A stretch of 64,000 bases of DNA from positions 1-64,000 of the forward strand of contig JABLUY010000075.1 in NCBI GenBank assembly GCA_013306675.1. The letters run 5' to 3'. Both the position numbers and the translations under genes were made by a program. This document shows, one piece after another, positions 51,462 to 62,022 of this stretch (position 1 is the stretch's first letter; each line of letters starts with the position of its first letter). The notes below the pieces were generated by a model. That model did no database searches, was not told the origin of the DNA, and saw only the letters and a program-made list of their open reading frames with translations. The stretch is from Thraustochytrium sp. TN22. Lineage: Eukaryota > Sar > Bigyra > Thraustochytrida > Thraustochytriidae.

Positions 51462-54400
51462 TCACAAGGCCTGCACGCAATGCGCCTGGTCCTGCGGCAG
51501 AGCCGCCACAAGGCGCAGCACTTGGTCCTTGTCGCGGACGAGCAGGGCCTGGAAGAGCTGCACAACCTCACGGCGCGCGAGGATCTGGGAGCAAGTCTCG
51601 TCGTCCTCCATGTGAAGAAGAGTCTGCGCAACGGCCGACACCAGGTCTGGCAGGCGCGCCTGGACCTCTTGCTGGAGCGCCGGGTCGTGGGACTGCGCGC
51701 ATGCACGCAGACAGGCGCAGACCGCATAGGTCTCGGAGCGGTCAAAGCGGAGCGGGAGCAGGCCGAGCAGCGAAGAGAAGACCCGCGCGGTAGGCACGGT
51801 GCCGGGCTGCGCATGGATGAGCACGCGCGCGACGGCGCCGCAGGCATTGTCGACGACCGCCTGCACGTCCGTGACGTCGAAAGACACCTGGTGGTGCTCG
51901 GCGCGCGCCTCGGCGGCGCGGCGGTCCACCTCGGCGGCCTCGCCCAGGAGCGGCTCGAGCGCCTGGAGGATCTCCACGAGGCGCGCGCCGTCCGCCTGCA
52001 GCGGCGCACCGCCCAGCGCGACCACGTTGCCCAGCAGAAAGGCGGCGTTGCGGCGCGCGAGCGGATGGCTGTCGCCCAGCAACTGCTGCGCGTGGTGGAC
52101 CAGGTCAGACGCAAAGGGCGCAGCCCCGGCCGGGCCCAGGCCACCCACAACCTCTGCGAGAGCGCCACAGAGGGTGACCTGGCGCGGCGTGTTGCCCGCC
52201 GAGGCACCGCCCTGGCGCGCCTTGTGCAAGAGCGCACCAAGGACGACCGGCGCGAACTCCTTGAAAGACGGGCCCACGGCCTGGCCCAGCATACCGAGCA
52301 GATCACACACGGCCTCCAGCAGCGTGACGCCGGAGCGACCCACGCCGTCGCCGGCGTCGTCGTCGTCCCCGTCCTCGAGCGCGCTGCTGTTGCTGCTGCT
52401 GCCAAGGTCATCCTCATCATAGTCGAGGCGGTCCAGGCGCTGGCAGGTCAGCTTGCCCTGCAGTGCGTCGACGCAGGCCTGGAGGACGTTCTGCAGGTCC
52501 GAGGCCACGGCGGCCGGCCCAAGCAGAGCCACAACCTTCTCGAGGGTCGTAAAGGCGGCCGCCACCACGCCCTTGTCGCGCTCCTCCGCCACGATCTCGA
52601 AGAACTGCGGCTTGAGCGCGCGGTCAAGCACCTGCGCGAGCTTGGCGTCCAGCGCGTAGCGCGGCGGAAGGCCGACGCGCCAGCGCCGAGCCGGGTCCAG
52701 CTCGCGGTGCGAGGCCGCGGCCCACTGTACCGCCTCCTCCTGCGCCGCCTCGTCCAGCGGCGCCAGCGGGTACGCCTGCGCGTACGCGGCCATGCACTGC
52801 GCCATGGTGTCGAGCGCGCACGACTTGGTGTCCTCGTGCACGTGGCCCAGCATGCGCACGCACGCCTCCAGGACGCCGTCCAGGGACTCCATCATCTTGG
52901 CCGTCGGCGCGTTCTCCACGAGCTGGCCCAGCGCAATCAGCGCCGCCTGCTTCGCCTCGATCACCTCCATGCGCACCGAGTACTCGTACCGCACGCCCAG
53001 CGCCGCGGCGCGCTGCAAGTCCTCGTCGTCCTCGTCGTCAACCTCGCCGTCCTCATTGTCGCCGTCCGCGCCGCTGTCGTGGAATTTGCTGCGCACGCTG
53101 TCCGGCACCAGAACGCCCTCCGGGTCCTGCACGTTGACTTCGATGTTCTCGTCCATGTACAGGGCAAGGACGAGAATCTCGGCCATCTCGTTCACGCACG
53201 GCTCAATGTTCTCCTCGAAGGCGGCCGCAAGGTTGCCCAGCATGGCGTACGTGAGTCGGTTCAGCTCCATGTCCTCGAACTCGAGACCCTTGTTCGCCGT
53301 GGCCAGCACGGTGGGCACGAGCGGCTCGAAGCGAGCCAGGTTGGTCTCGCCGCCGCGCGACTCGTCCTCCTGCGAGCAGGCCAGCGCCAGGCTGCCGAGC
53401 GCCGAAGTCGCATAGCCGCGCACCTGCAGCAGCGGCTCGTCCTCGAGCGTGGCGAGCTGACAAATGACGCGGCAGGCGTCGTCAAAGTACGCCATGAAGG
53501 CCGGACCCGCCGTCACCATGACGCTGCTGAGCGCCGAGAGCGCCGTGGACTGTATTGACACATTCACGCCCTTGACGGCCAGCGTCAGCAGGTTCTGCAC
53601 GAGCGCCGCAAGGTACGGCTGCATTACCTCCCGGTCCACGTCGTCCGAGATGAGCTCGATCAGGTCGCACGCGCAAGAGCGCACTACAACGCTTGGGTCG
53701 CCCAGCAGCTGCACGGCGTGCGGCAGCATCGCCGGCATGTACGTCCAGATGGTGGGCGCCAGGTGCTCGACCCACTCCGTCAGGCACATGAGCGCCGTGG
53801 CACGCAGGATCGGCGACGGGCTTGCCTGCGCGATGGGCAGCACGCGCTGCAGCAGCTCCTCCAGGACCTTGGTCTCGGCGTACTCCTCCGCGAGGCCGGC
53901 CGTGGAATGGATGAGCAGGCTCAGGCCGAGCCACGGACCGGGCACAGCCGCGCCGCCGCCCTGCTGCATCTGCGCCGCCTGCGCGTCTTGCCGCGCGAGC
54001 TGCTCGAAGGCAATGCGCACCAGCGGCTCCAGAACGTGCCGCGACGACACGCTCGAGGTGAGCGAGCCCACGAGGCGCTGGCCCAGGATACCCGCACCCT
54101 GGTCGTCCTCATCGTCGTCCTGCTCGTCGTCGTCATCGCCCTCGCCGCCAACGCCATTGCCATTGCCATTGCCGTTGCCGCCCGCTTGCGCGCCGCTGCC
54201 CTCGCGCGCCGCGCGCATTTGCTCCAGCTGCTCCTGCGTGAGCTCCTGCCGGGACAGCGTCTGCACAAAGCGGTCGTACTCGGCCGCCAGGACCTGAATC
54301 GAGGTATCCAGGATCGGGCCCACCAGCCCGTGCTTCACCACGAAGCGCGACTTGCACGCCAGCACGGTCGACAGCGTCATGCCCGCCGCATCCTTGATGC

Positions 54401-55205
54401 CGTCGTCCACGTCCGGCCCGCTGCGCAGAATCGCCAGCAAGACCTGCACCAGGTCCTTGACGGACTTGTTCAAAATCGGCACCGGACTCTCCGCCAGCTG
54501 ACCCAGCACGTCCAGAACGTGCACAGCCACCGCCTCATCGCGGTAATTCGCCTCCAGGCCCTGCACGATGAGCGGCACCAGGTCGCGAAAGATGAGCACG
54601 TCCTCGCCGCTGCTCAGAAAGTCCACCAGCGCGCCGGCCGCCTTGAGCGCCGCCACGCGCACGCGCGCGTCCTGCGCGTTCTGTAGCAGGTGGCCGTACA
54701 GGTTGCGCAGCTCCACAAAGTGCGGCTGGAAGACCGTGCCCACCGTCTCGGTCAGCGCAAAGAAGAGCCGCATCGCCAGCTCCTGCTGCTGCGGCGCCTG
54801 CGACTGCGCCAGCGTCTGCAAGAACTGCAGCAGCTCCGGCCAGCCCTGCAGGCCGGCCTCGCGCATCTCGCGCTTGCCCACGGTCGACACCACATACGTC
54901 GTGTTGAGCGACACGATGCGCTCCGGCTCGCGCGCCAGCGCCTCCAGCAGGAACGCCTTGGCCTCGGCCCGCGCCTCGGCGCTCAGCGACGGCCACACTT
55001 CGCCCAGTCGCAGCCTCAGCAGCACGGCGCACAGCTGCCGCACCGCCACGTGCTGCGAGAACCGCAGCAGCTTGAGCATGGCCACCACGCACTCGCGCTG
55101 CTTGAGCGCCTGCCGCACCTGCGCCTCCGCCTGCTTCACCACTTCCGTGTTCGGCACATTCATGCGCAAGAGCACCTGCTCCAGCTGCTCCGACGCATCG
55201 CCCAT
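51462..55205 (-). CDS. IPO5: Importin-5/Kap121-like karyopherin beta
   Basis: The product is 1,247 residues, single-exon, from the ATG at 55205 (MGDASEQLEQVLLRMNVPNT). HEAT repeats run along the whole protein, with an importin-beta-type N-terminus that binds Ran-GTP (EVVKQAEAQVRQALKQ). The family pattern SVLVSLTECxE is diverged, but VMVTAGPAFMAYFDDACRVI and the order of helices match IPO5/RanBP5. It is longer than human IPO5 (1,097), partly from acidic low-complexity inserts (GEGDDDDEQDDDEDDQ around residue 345-360 and DGDNEDGEVDDEDDEDL). It imports ribosomal proteins, histones and other cargo. Convergent with AMPK-beta. Confidence 0.88.
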   Translation of the reverse strand: MGDASEQLEQVLLRMNVPNTEVVKQAEAQVRQALKQRECVVAMLKLLRFSQHVAVRQLCAVLLRLRLGEVWPSLSAEARAEAKAFLLEALAREPERIVSLNTTYVVSTVGKREMREAGLQGWPELLQFLQTLAQSQAPQQQELAMRLFFALTETVGTVFQPHFVELRNLYGHLLQNAQDARVRVAALKAAGALVDFLSSGEDVLIFRDLVPLIVQGLEANYRDEAVAVHVLDVLGQLAESPVPILNKSVKDLVQVLLAILRSGPDVDDGIKDAAGMTLSTVLACKSRFVVKHGLVGPILDTSIQVLAAEYDRFVQTLSRQELTQEQLEQMRAAREGSGAQAGGNGNGNGNGVGGEGDDDDEQDDDEDDQGAGILGQRLVGSLTSSVSSRHVLEPLVRIAFEQLARQDAQAAQMQQGGGAAVPGPWLGLSLLIHSTAGLAEEYAETKVLEELLQRVLPIAQASPSPILRATALMCLTEWVEHLAPTIWTYMPAMLPHAVQLLGDPSVVVRSCACDLIELISDDVDREVMQPYLAALVQNLLTLAVKGVNVSIQSTALSALSSVMVTAGPAFMAYFDDACRVICQLATLEDEPLLQVRGYATSALGSLALACSQEDESRGGETNLARFEPLVPTVLATANKGLEFEDMELNRLTYAMLGNLAAAFEENIEPCVNEMAEILVLALYMDENIEVNVQDPEGVLVPDSVRSKFHDSGADGDNEDGEVDDEDDEDLQRAAALGVRYEYSVRMEVIEAKQAALIALGQLVENAPTAKMMESLDGVLEACVRMLGHVHEDTKSCALDTMAQCMAAYAQAYPLAPLDEAAQEEAVQWAAASHRELDPARRWRVGLPPRYALDAKLAQVLDRALKPQFFEIVAEERDKGVVAAAFTTLEKVVALLGPAAVASDLQNVLQACVDALQGKLTCQRLDRLDYDEDDLGSSSNSSALEDGDDDDAGDGVGRSGVTLLEAVCDLLGMLGQAVGPSFKEFAPVVLGALLHKARQGGASAGNTPRQVTLCGALAEVVGGLGPAGAAPFASDLVHHAQQLLGDSHPLARRNAAFLLGNVVALGGAPLQADGARLVEILQALEPLLGEAAEVDRRAAEARAEHHQVSFDVTDVQAVVDNACGAVARVLIHAQPGTVPTARVFSSLLGLLPLRFDRSETYAVCACLRACAQSHDPALQQEVQARLPDLVSAVAQTLLHMEDDETCSQILARREVVQLFQALLVRDKDQVLRLVAALPQDQAHCVQAL

Positions 55206-56076
55206 CGTCTCGCCCCGCCTCGCCTCGCCCCGCGCGCGCCGCCGCCCGCGCGACCTCCGCCACCTCTTCCGGTTCTGCCGCGGCAATGACTGGGTCCCAG
55301 CGCGTTACCCGCGTTACCCGCGCGCCATTGTATGTTCTGCTGCCTTCCCGCCTTTAATTCGCTTTCAACCGCCGCCCAAGCCCGACTCCTCCTGGCTGCC
55401 TGGTCGCCGCAGCCTCGCTGCACTGCCGCAGCCTTTTCCCGTGAGATGCTCTGGCCAGACTGCAACCAACGCGAACCTGGACAATTTTGCCTTCCCCGGC
55501 CCGTGCAAAAATGGGACGCAGCGGAAACGTTAAAAACGCATCGTCAGACAGTGAAGCTAGCTAGCCAGCCACAGGCTAGCCAAGACGAGGTTGCCTGCGC
55601 GCGGTCGTTAGCAATGTGGAAATCTAGCAAGTAAATGCTCATGAGCGAAACAATGCTAACCTTTGAGCGACAAGCAGCGCATCCATCACCAATGGTGGTA
55701 CCCTCTTGATTTCTTTCGCTTGCTCTGCTCTGGGTTGTCGCTCGCGGTTGCTCTGGGTTCAATGGGTTCGATGGGTCTTAATCCTCTCAAGGCTGCGCAA
55801 GTGCGCGCGGCGCCCTACTTTACTGAAAGCAGCGGCAAGCAGCGGAAGCAGCGGCAAGCAGCGCCGCCATGGGCCGTGCGCGGCCATCACGGATGCACAC
55901 CGGTGAGTACTTTTCGCGCACCCCAAGGCCGATTGGCTGGCCCGGCAGAGCAGAGCCCGACGCCAAGGCGAAGCGGAGCAGTACGGCACAGGCGAGCAGG
56001 CGGAGAAGCGAAGCGAGCTCGTCGGAGCCCAGCGTCTGGCGCGGGTGGTCGTCGCGCAGGCTTGCGTCGCAGCGCC
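55206..56076. other. Divergent spacer between importin-5 and C9orf85-like genes
   Basis: GCTAGCTAGCCAGCC near 55556 and an AGCGGCAAGCAGCGGAAGC repeat near 55830-55862. No gene is recognised; the frame upstream of the C9orf85-like ATG is open but featureless. Confidence 0.5.
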
Positions 56077-56967
56077 ATGTCGACGGCGCGCGGCGATCGC
56101 GGGCGCACGCGCGGGCAAAAGCACCAGAACAACTTCGCGTTCAAGCACAACAAGAACTCGAAGAAGACCAACTCGATCATGTCCATCCAGCACCACGGCC
56201 TGTGCGACCGCTGCGACGAGAAGATCGAGTGGAAGAAGAAGTTCCGCAAGTACAAGCCCATTAAGGTGCCGCGCAAGTGCATGCTGTGCGAGAAGGACCA
56301 CGTCGTCTCGCGCGCCTATCACAAGCTCTGCGACGACTGTGCCAAGGGACAGGGCGTTTGCCCAATTTGTGCGAACCCGCTGGGTGCGGATCGCAAGCGC
56401 GCCAATGAACTCGCTACTATGCCGCATGCCACCAACACCGAGGTAGAGAAGTACATGAGTACTCTCAAGGAGCGCGAGCGCCGTTCGCTGCAGCGCAAGC
56501 TGGACCGCGGCGACACTATCATCTATCGACAGGCGGATGGTGTCTTTATTATCAAGGAGGTCAAGGACGAGGACGAAGATGAGGACGAGGATGAGGATGA
56601 GGATGAGGGCGAAAACGAGGACGACGCGGAGGGTGAGGGTGAGGACGGCGAGGGCGAGGGCGACGACGACGACGACGGCGACGACAAGGAGGAGGAGGAG
56701 GAGGAGGAGGAGGAGGAAGAGAGCGAGGGTGAAGAGGAGGGCGAGGGCGAGGGTGAGGGCGACGACGCGGAGAGTGATGAGGAGCCCAAGGCCTCGGAGC
56801 CCCAGGCCACGGAACCCGCCTTGGAGGCCAGCACCACATCGGCGTCGGCGTCCGTGTCCGTGTCCGCATCAACGCCCGCATCGACGCCGGCACCGGCACC
56901 AAATGCCCCAGAGGCCAAAAAGGTGCACTTCGACGATACCAAGGAGCAGTCCGCCGAAACGGTGTAG
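56077..56967 (+). CDS. C9orf85-like (DUF2039) zinc-binding protein with acidic tail
   Basis: The product is 296 residues. The first 125 match the C9orf85/DUF2039 family: RGQKHQNNFAFKHNKNSKK, then four CxxC pairs (CDRC, CMLC, CDDC, CPIC) that should bind two zinc ions. The family is conserved from protists to animals with no firm function; nuclear location is often predicted. The second half is a long Asp/Glu tract from GAG/GAC repeats, followed by a Ser/Thr/Pro tail ending in KVHFDD. The acidic half is not typical of the family. It is convergent with the eIF2B-beta gene (160 bp between stops). Confidence 0.85.
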   Translation: MSTARGDRGRTRGQKHQNNFAFKHNKNSKKTNSIMSIQHHGLCDRCDEKIEWKKKFRKYKPIKVPRKCMLCEKDHVVSRAYHKLCDDCAKGQGVCPICANPLGADRKRANELATMPHATNTEVEKYMSTLKERERRSLQRKLDRGDTIIYRQADGVFIIKEVKDEDEDEDEDEDEDEGENEDDAEGEGEDGEGEGDDDDDGDDKEEEEEEEEEEESEGEEEGEGEGEGDDAESDEEPKASEPQATEPALEASTTSASASVSVSASTPASTPAPAPNAPEAKKVHFDDTKEQSAETV

Positions 56968-57127
56968 AGCGCGCCATGAAACAAGCCACCCTGTTGTTGT
57001 ACGAAAAAAAAGGAGAATGGAAGACGATCGCCTGTTCATATTCTACGTGTCACAAATGTGTGGTGGCCAAGCGCCAAGCCCAAGTCCTGTCCCAACGGCC
57101 TCCAGGCTCGACCTGGTACTCGGAAGC

Positions 57128-58372
57128 TCAGAGCAAGTCCTCCTCGGCGTTGGTGTCGTAGAGCTCGGAGAGGAGACGGTAGACGTAGCTGGGCTGGTGG
57201 GCGCCATTGTCGGTGATGAGGACGTCGACGAGGTCGGGCGGCACGTAGTCGCAGCTGGGCGTGATGACCTGGATGCGGTCGGAGTACTCGCCGAGGCTCG
57301 CGTAGGACAGCGTGGGGCCCGGGCTCTTGAGGTCGATGAAGGCGTCGCGGTCATAGGGAAAGAGCGGGCAGAGCTTGTAGAGACCCGAGACGCAGAGCAG
57401 CGGCACAGCGTGCTGGCGCGCCGCCAAGGCCACCATGTGCATGCCGCTCTCGGCAATGAGGCCGCCGTTGGCCATGACGGCACGCGTGCCGACAATGACC
57501 TTGTTGACGCGCGGCATGATGGCGTAGATGTTGGCATCCGGGATGACCATGACGGGAATGCCGCAGTCCTCCGGATCGGCCAGGTTCGGCGTGCTGAGGC
57601 GGCGCGCCATGCGCTGGCCGCCAAACTCGGGTGCGGCCTCGGCCACGATGACGCGGAAGTTGCGCTGGCGCGCCGCGGCCTTGAGGAAGACATGGACGGT
57701 GGCCGAGTCGCCGTAGACCAGAATGGTCTCGTCGGCGTGGATGTGGTCGAGAGCCTCCTTGGTGATGGGCTCGGCGAGGTTTTCGAGCTCGCTGATCATC
57801 TCGGTGATGCCGTCGACGGTGTCAGCGCGCACGTCCCAGTCGGGCGTGTCTGGCATGTCCTCGATGCGGATGCCGAGGTCGCGGTTCGGCAGCACGTCGC
57901 CCTTGGGGTCGAGCGGGGCGTTCTCTAGACGGCCCGAGACGGCGGCCTCAGACAGCGCCTCCTCCTGGGAGGCCTGCAGCATCCGAAAGTATTCCTCCTT
58001 GACCATGTGGATGACGCGGCGAAAGACGTTGCCCACGACGAGCTCCACCGGCCTCGCGCGCACCAGGCGCCTGCCAAACGCGCGCACGACCTGCAGCATC
58101 TCGCGCGGGCCCGACCACCGCTTCGTGTTGACCAGGAACCGCACCAGCTCCAGCGTCTCCTTGGTGAGCGCGAACGAGCTCTTGAACCTGCGCCTCTTCA
58201 GCCGCATGCCCAGGTCGTCCATGCGCTTCGCCAGCCCGCGCGTCGCGTCCGAGGCGTCCAGCACCGCCGCCAGCGCCGCCTCGTCGCGGTCCGCCGCCAC
58301 GCTGCGCGCCTCCGCCGCGCCGGCCGCCGCCATGCGGTCCGACTCCGCCTGCGCCGCCACCACGCCCGCCAT
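57128..58372 (-). CDS. EIF2B2: Translation initiation factor eIF2B subunit beta
   Basis: The product is 414 residues from the ATG at 58372. It is a regulatory-subunit fold shared with eIF2B alpha and delta: N-terminal helices, then a Rossmann-like half with ILVYGDSATVHVFLKAAARQ, VIVAEAAPEFGGQRMA, VIPDANIYAIMPRVNKVIVG and a Gly-rich loop (ANGGLIAESG). The ending, CDYVPPDLVDVLITDNGAHQ then YVYRLLSELY, is diagnostic for the beta subunit. It is part of the guanine exchange factor for eIF2 and controls translation under stress. The first 45 residues are Ala/Glu-rich and lower complexity. Confidence 0.92.
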   Translation of the reverse strand: MAGVVAAQAESDRMAAAGAAEARSVAADRDEAALAAVLDASDATRGLAKRMDDLGMRLKRRRFKSSFALTKETLELVRFLVNTKRWSGPREMLQVVRAFGRRLVRARPVELVVGNVFRRVIHMVKEEYFRMLQASQEEALSEAAVSGRLENAPLDPKGDVLPNRDLGIRIEDMPDTPDWDVRADTVDGITEMISELENLAEPITKEALDHIHADETILVYGDSATVHVFLKAAARQRNFRVIVAEAAPEFGGQRMARRLSTPNLADPEDCGIPVMVIPDANIYAIMPRVNKVIVGTRAVMANGGLIAESGMHMVALAARQHAVPLLCVSGLYKLCPLFPYDRDAFIDLKSPGPTLSYASLGEYSDRIQVITPSCDYVPPDLVDVLITDNGAHQPSYVYRLLSELYDTNAEEDLL

Positions 58373-59632
58373 CGCGCCGCCGCCGCCCAGCGCCGCCCTC
58401 CGCCCGCGCTCCGCTCGCGCTCCGCCGCTCTGCGCGCCGCCGCGCGCCAACCTCGCCGCCCCGCCGCGAGCGATTTGAACGAGCCGGCCTATCGCCGATA
58501 GGCCGCGCCGGCCGGCCTATCCGGCGGCCTATTTCCTGTGGTCCTGCGCGCACGAGTCCGAGGCGGCGACTGCGAGAATCAACCAACCAAACTTGAATCA
58601 ATCAAAGCAGTCGCTGCAGCCTGTCTGGCTCAAGGGCGGCGCGGCGGCCGCAGAACCTGAGGGCGCGCCATGCGGGCGGCGGCGTGAGGTAGGTGGCGGG
58701 CGGCGGCGGCGGAGGTGGTGGTGGTGATGGGCGGCGGGGCGGCGGGCGCACCATTAATCAGTCTCTTGGCGCCGCGTCTTTGCCCCGTTCTGGGGCGGGA
58801 AGCGAGTCGACGCCCTCGCGACTTTCATGCCGGTGCCACAGGACATGAGCGTGGGGGGCATCGTCAGCCGCGGCTACGAGCGGCGGCCCTTTCGGGGGCC
58901 GAGCGTGACAAGCAGCAGCGGCGCCTGATGCTCCTGGCTCGCACAGCCCAAACCAAACCGAGGGATGGGTGGGAGGGGAAGCGTGGGATGAGAGCCATCA
59001 TGACCACCTCGCCGTGGCCAGGATCTGCCTTGTGGTGTGTGATGTGTCGTCGTCAAAGGATGGACGGCCAAGGATGACTTCCATACTATACCAAGATCTG
59101 TTCTGATATTGACTAGTCGTGAAGACGACATTTCGGAGACCTGAGGTCTGGTCATCTCATCACGACACTGCACGCACCACATGGCGGAGACTGGGCGTGC
59201 GCGCGGAGGGTGGGTGCGGTTCTGCTTCCCAGGTGTGGCTGGGTTGCGTTGAGGCAAAGCGATTTTCCCAGAGTGTGCTGTGCCAGTGGTGAACGAACTG
59301 CATGACCCCAAGGAGGATCAAACTTTTTTTACTGGAGCTGTCTGACCTCTGGTGATGAGTTCTATTATTTTTAACTGCAATCTGAGGGGCCACAGCAGGG
59401 CACCACCGGCAACACTGCAAGAGTGCAGCGACACACGCATGGAGAGAGAGCGAGAGAGAGAGAGAGAGAAATTCGAAGAGGCTGGTAACGTGTATGTCAC
59501 TGACGTTATCTCTCGCAACTGCAGACGCCTCAGAATGCTTCACTGTTAGTCAAACCACAGCAGTAGCAACCCCGTTTGCATCCGCTGAACGTGCGAGTGC
59601 CGTCGTGTCATCCGGCATTGTCTCACGCATGT
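58373..59632. other. Spacer between eIF2B-beta and the right element array
   Basis: A perfect hairpin, GGCCTATCGCCGATAGGCC at 58486-58504, lies about 115 bp upstream of the eIF2B-beta start and is followed by further GGCCTAT copies. There is a GA tract at 59440-59470 and lower GC near the array. No convincing protein was seen. Confidence 0.55.
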
Positions 59633-59636
59633 ATAT

Positions 59637-59677
59637 CCCAATCCCATCGCCCTAGACGGAGTTTAATCAGGATAGCC
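59637..59677 (+). repeat. 41-bp unit, left of copy 3
   Basis: It begins CCCAATCCCATCGCC and ends AGGATAGCC. It is the inverse orientation of the unit at 61978-62018. Confidence 0.9.
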
Positions 59678-59681
59678 ATAT

Positions 59682-61973
59682 CCCAATCACACCTCTATGC
59701 TTACTCGTATCCGCCTACCACGCGGGGGTCCCTCGGTGACGCCCGGCACAGGGGGCACTAAAGCGTATTAAGAGGGTACTTTACTCCCGATTTGCTCCAA
59801 AAAAGTGGCCTAGAGTCTGGCGAAGTTAGTTCCGCATTCGATCAAAAACGCAGCGATGGGGCCGAGCTTGAAGAGGCCCACTCGAAGCGACCCAAGGCTC
59901 CTGCCCCCTATTCATTTTGGCCGAAGGCGTGGTGGTTAGGATGAGATGAGCTCGGCAGTTCGCCCAGAGCGGCTTTGGGGGGAGCTCGCGCGCGACTTCG
60001 TCGCGGAGCGCGCTGGAGCCGCAGGCGCTGCGGCGCGCGGCTGCAGGCGGCCCTGGCGGGTGCCTTGTGCCTGCTCTCAGCTCGCACGCCCCTGCCGCAG
60101 CGCTTGGACGTGGAGTCGGGCCCGCACTGCGACATCATGGCATCGGCGAGGCCTAACCACCGCGTGGAGGACGACAGCGACAGCGACAGCGACAGCGAGT
60201 TCGTGCCCCTGGACAAGCGGGACACAGGGGACGAAGACGAAGAAGGAGAGGAGCTTGGCGACGAGGATGCTCGTGCTGAGGCCGCTGCGCAGCAAGACTT
60301 CGAAGACATACTTGCGTTGGTCGACGAACCGACGCGTGGTGCGAGTGCATGTTCGAGGTCGGCCTCATTCAGCACAAGACCGTTCCGGGGCTCGCAGTCT
60401 CGCCGGATGGAGTCGCTCGCGTCCGGCTTCCAGGCGCGGAGTGCGACGCATCGTCAGTACTATGCAGCGTCGAGATCAAGACGCGCGTCGCGCCTGGAGG
60501 CGCGGTAGACGCACGTATCGTGAGCACCCAGATGAACACGTGGGGGACGAGACTTGGTGGAAGGCCATACCTGCCGAGCACCGCGCGCAAGTCTTGCACC
60601 AAGCTGTGGTCCTCCAAATCGATCACGTGCTCTACGTTGCTGCCAGCACGAGTTCGTGTTTGTACGCCTGCCTCGTTGAAGTGCCTCCGGACGCCCGGCT
60701 CGCCATGGAGCGCGCTCTGAAACCGTGGGCGGACAAGCTCACGACATGGGCGCACCAGAGCATCGACAGCGGGTGCGCCGCCCAAGCCACCTGCCATCTT
60801 CGGCGAGGAGGAGGGGGCGGTGCTGAGCTCGCACTTCCGGCTGTGGCGCGCCATGCGCAAGCTTGTCGCTCTGAAGGGGCCCATGCGGCCCGTGCATGTC
60901 ATCAAGTGCTTACCGCAGGAGCTATACAACGTCGCAAAGGGCGGCGTCGACGGAAGCACACAGTACGTGGAGCAGATCACCAACACGCAGTGCATGAATC
61001 TGAGCTGCGACCAGAACATCGCGTTGCGCACGTACAAGCAGCTCGTTGTCAACGCCATCGTGGTCTACCGCTACTTACAGGCTGCGAGGAAGAGCAACCT
61101 CGAAGACAGCGACGGGCTAAAGGCCCTCCGCGACAAGGTGAACCGCTCTGAAGCGCTCAGCACTGTCTCGTTCCGCCTCACTGTCGACATGGTCCGTCAC
61201 GTCTACAGGAGCAGGCAGCTCGATACGGCGCAGGTGGAGTTCAACATGCAGCCAAGCATGCCCAAGCCCACTGGGCTCACCAGGGAAGCGGCGAGGGACC
61301 TCGTGACCGCCGGTAAGCGCAAGCGAACCCCCGAGTTGCAGAAGTTCTTCAACCACGGCCAAGCCCGCGACATCCGCCTCGATGCCGCACTGCAACATGA
61401 CTCAGAGGCAGCGGGAAAGGCATCCTTCAACGCCAACAACAAGAGGATTCCCGCCAAGCGGCTCTGCGTCATCTGCGGCAAGCAAACGCACCGTCGTTGC
61501 ACCATCTGCGGTGTGCCTCTGCACGTGTTCATGAGAAAGAATGAACGCACAACCTGCTTTTCCAAGTGGCACACGCGCGTGCGCGTCGAGCCTCACGAAG
61601 GCTTCAAGAAGCGCAAGACAAACGTCAACGGAACACCTTCGCCCATTTGCCTCGATCATGTCGATTCGAGCAGCGCCAGTGCCTCGTCCGGTACCCCTAC
61701 AGCGCAGAGCAGGAACGACCACGTAGCCCAAGCCAGCTACACCGACACCCCATCAAGCCATAGTTCAAGATCCTCTCGCAGCAGCCTCAGCACGAGTCCA
61801 TCGTGCCCTTGATGCAGCCCAAGTTGGCCTCAGCATCCGCACAGGCCAGTCGGAAGTGACCAACACTTTACGCTTCCATACAAACCCAGTAGTTGAAAGT
61901 TCCAAAAATGATTAGAATCATGATAGCAACAGGTCAGTCGAGCGCAAGCAGGAGAGCCGATTTACTAGGGATA
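59682..61973 (+). mobile_element. 2,292-bp element, copy 3
   Basis: Full length, with the same ends as copies 1 and 2, and matches copy 2 at the two sites where copy 1 differs. It is flanked by ATAT at 59678-59681 and 61974-61977. Confidence 0.88.
60853..61812 (+). CDS. piggyBac-type transposase C-terminal segment, copy 3
   Basis: Same product as copies 1 and 2: GGVD motif, zinc ribbon, Ser-rich tail. The nuclease-like segment is at 60349-60780. Confidence 0.65.
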   Translation: MRKLVALKGPMRPVHVIKCLPQELYNVAKGGVDGSTQYVEQITNTQCMNLSCDQNIALRTYKQLVVNAIVVYRYLQAARKSNLEDSDGLKALRDKVNRSEALSTVSFRLTVDMVRHVYRSRQLDTAQVEFNMQPSMPKPTGLTREAARDLVTAGKRKRTPELQKFFNHGQARDIRLDAALQHDSEAAGKASFNANNKRIPAKRLCVICGKQTHRRCTICGVPLHVFMRKNERTTCFSKWHTRVRVEPHEGFKKRKTNVNGTPSPICLDHVDSSSASASSGTPTAQSRNDHVAQASYTDTPSSHSSRSSRSSLSTSPSCP

Positions 61974-61977
61974 ATAT

Positions 61978-62018
61978 GGCTATCCTGATTAAACTCCGTC
62001 TAGGGCGATGGGATTGGG
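61978..62018 (-). repeat. 41-bp unit between copies 3 and 4
   Basis: Plus-strand ends GGCTATCC and GATTGGG. With its two flanking ATATs it forms the 49-bp spacer between the inverted copies 3 and 4. Confidence 0.9.
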
Positions 62019-62022
62019 ATAT

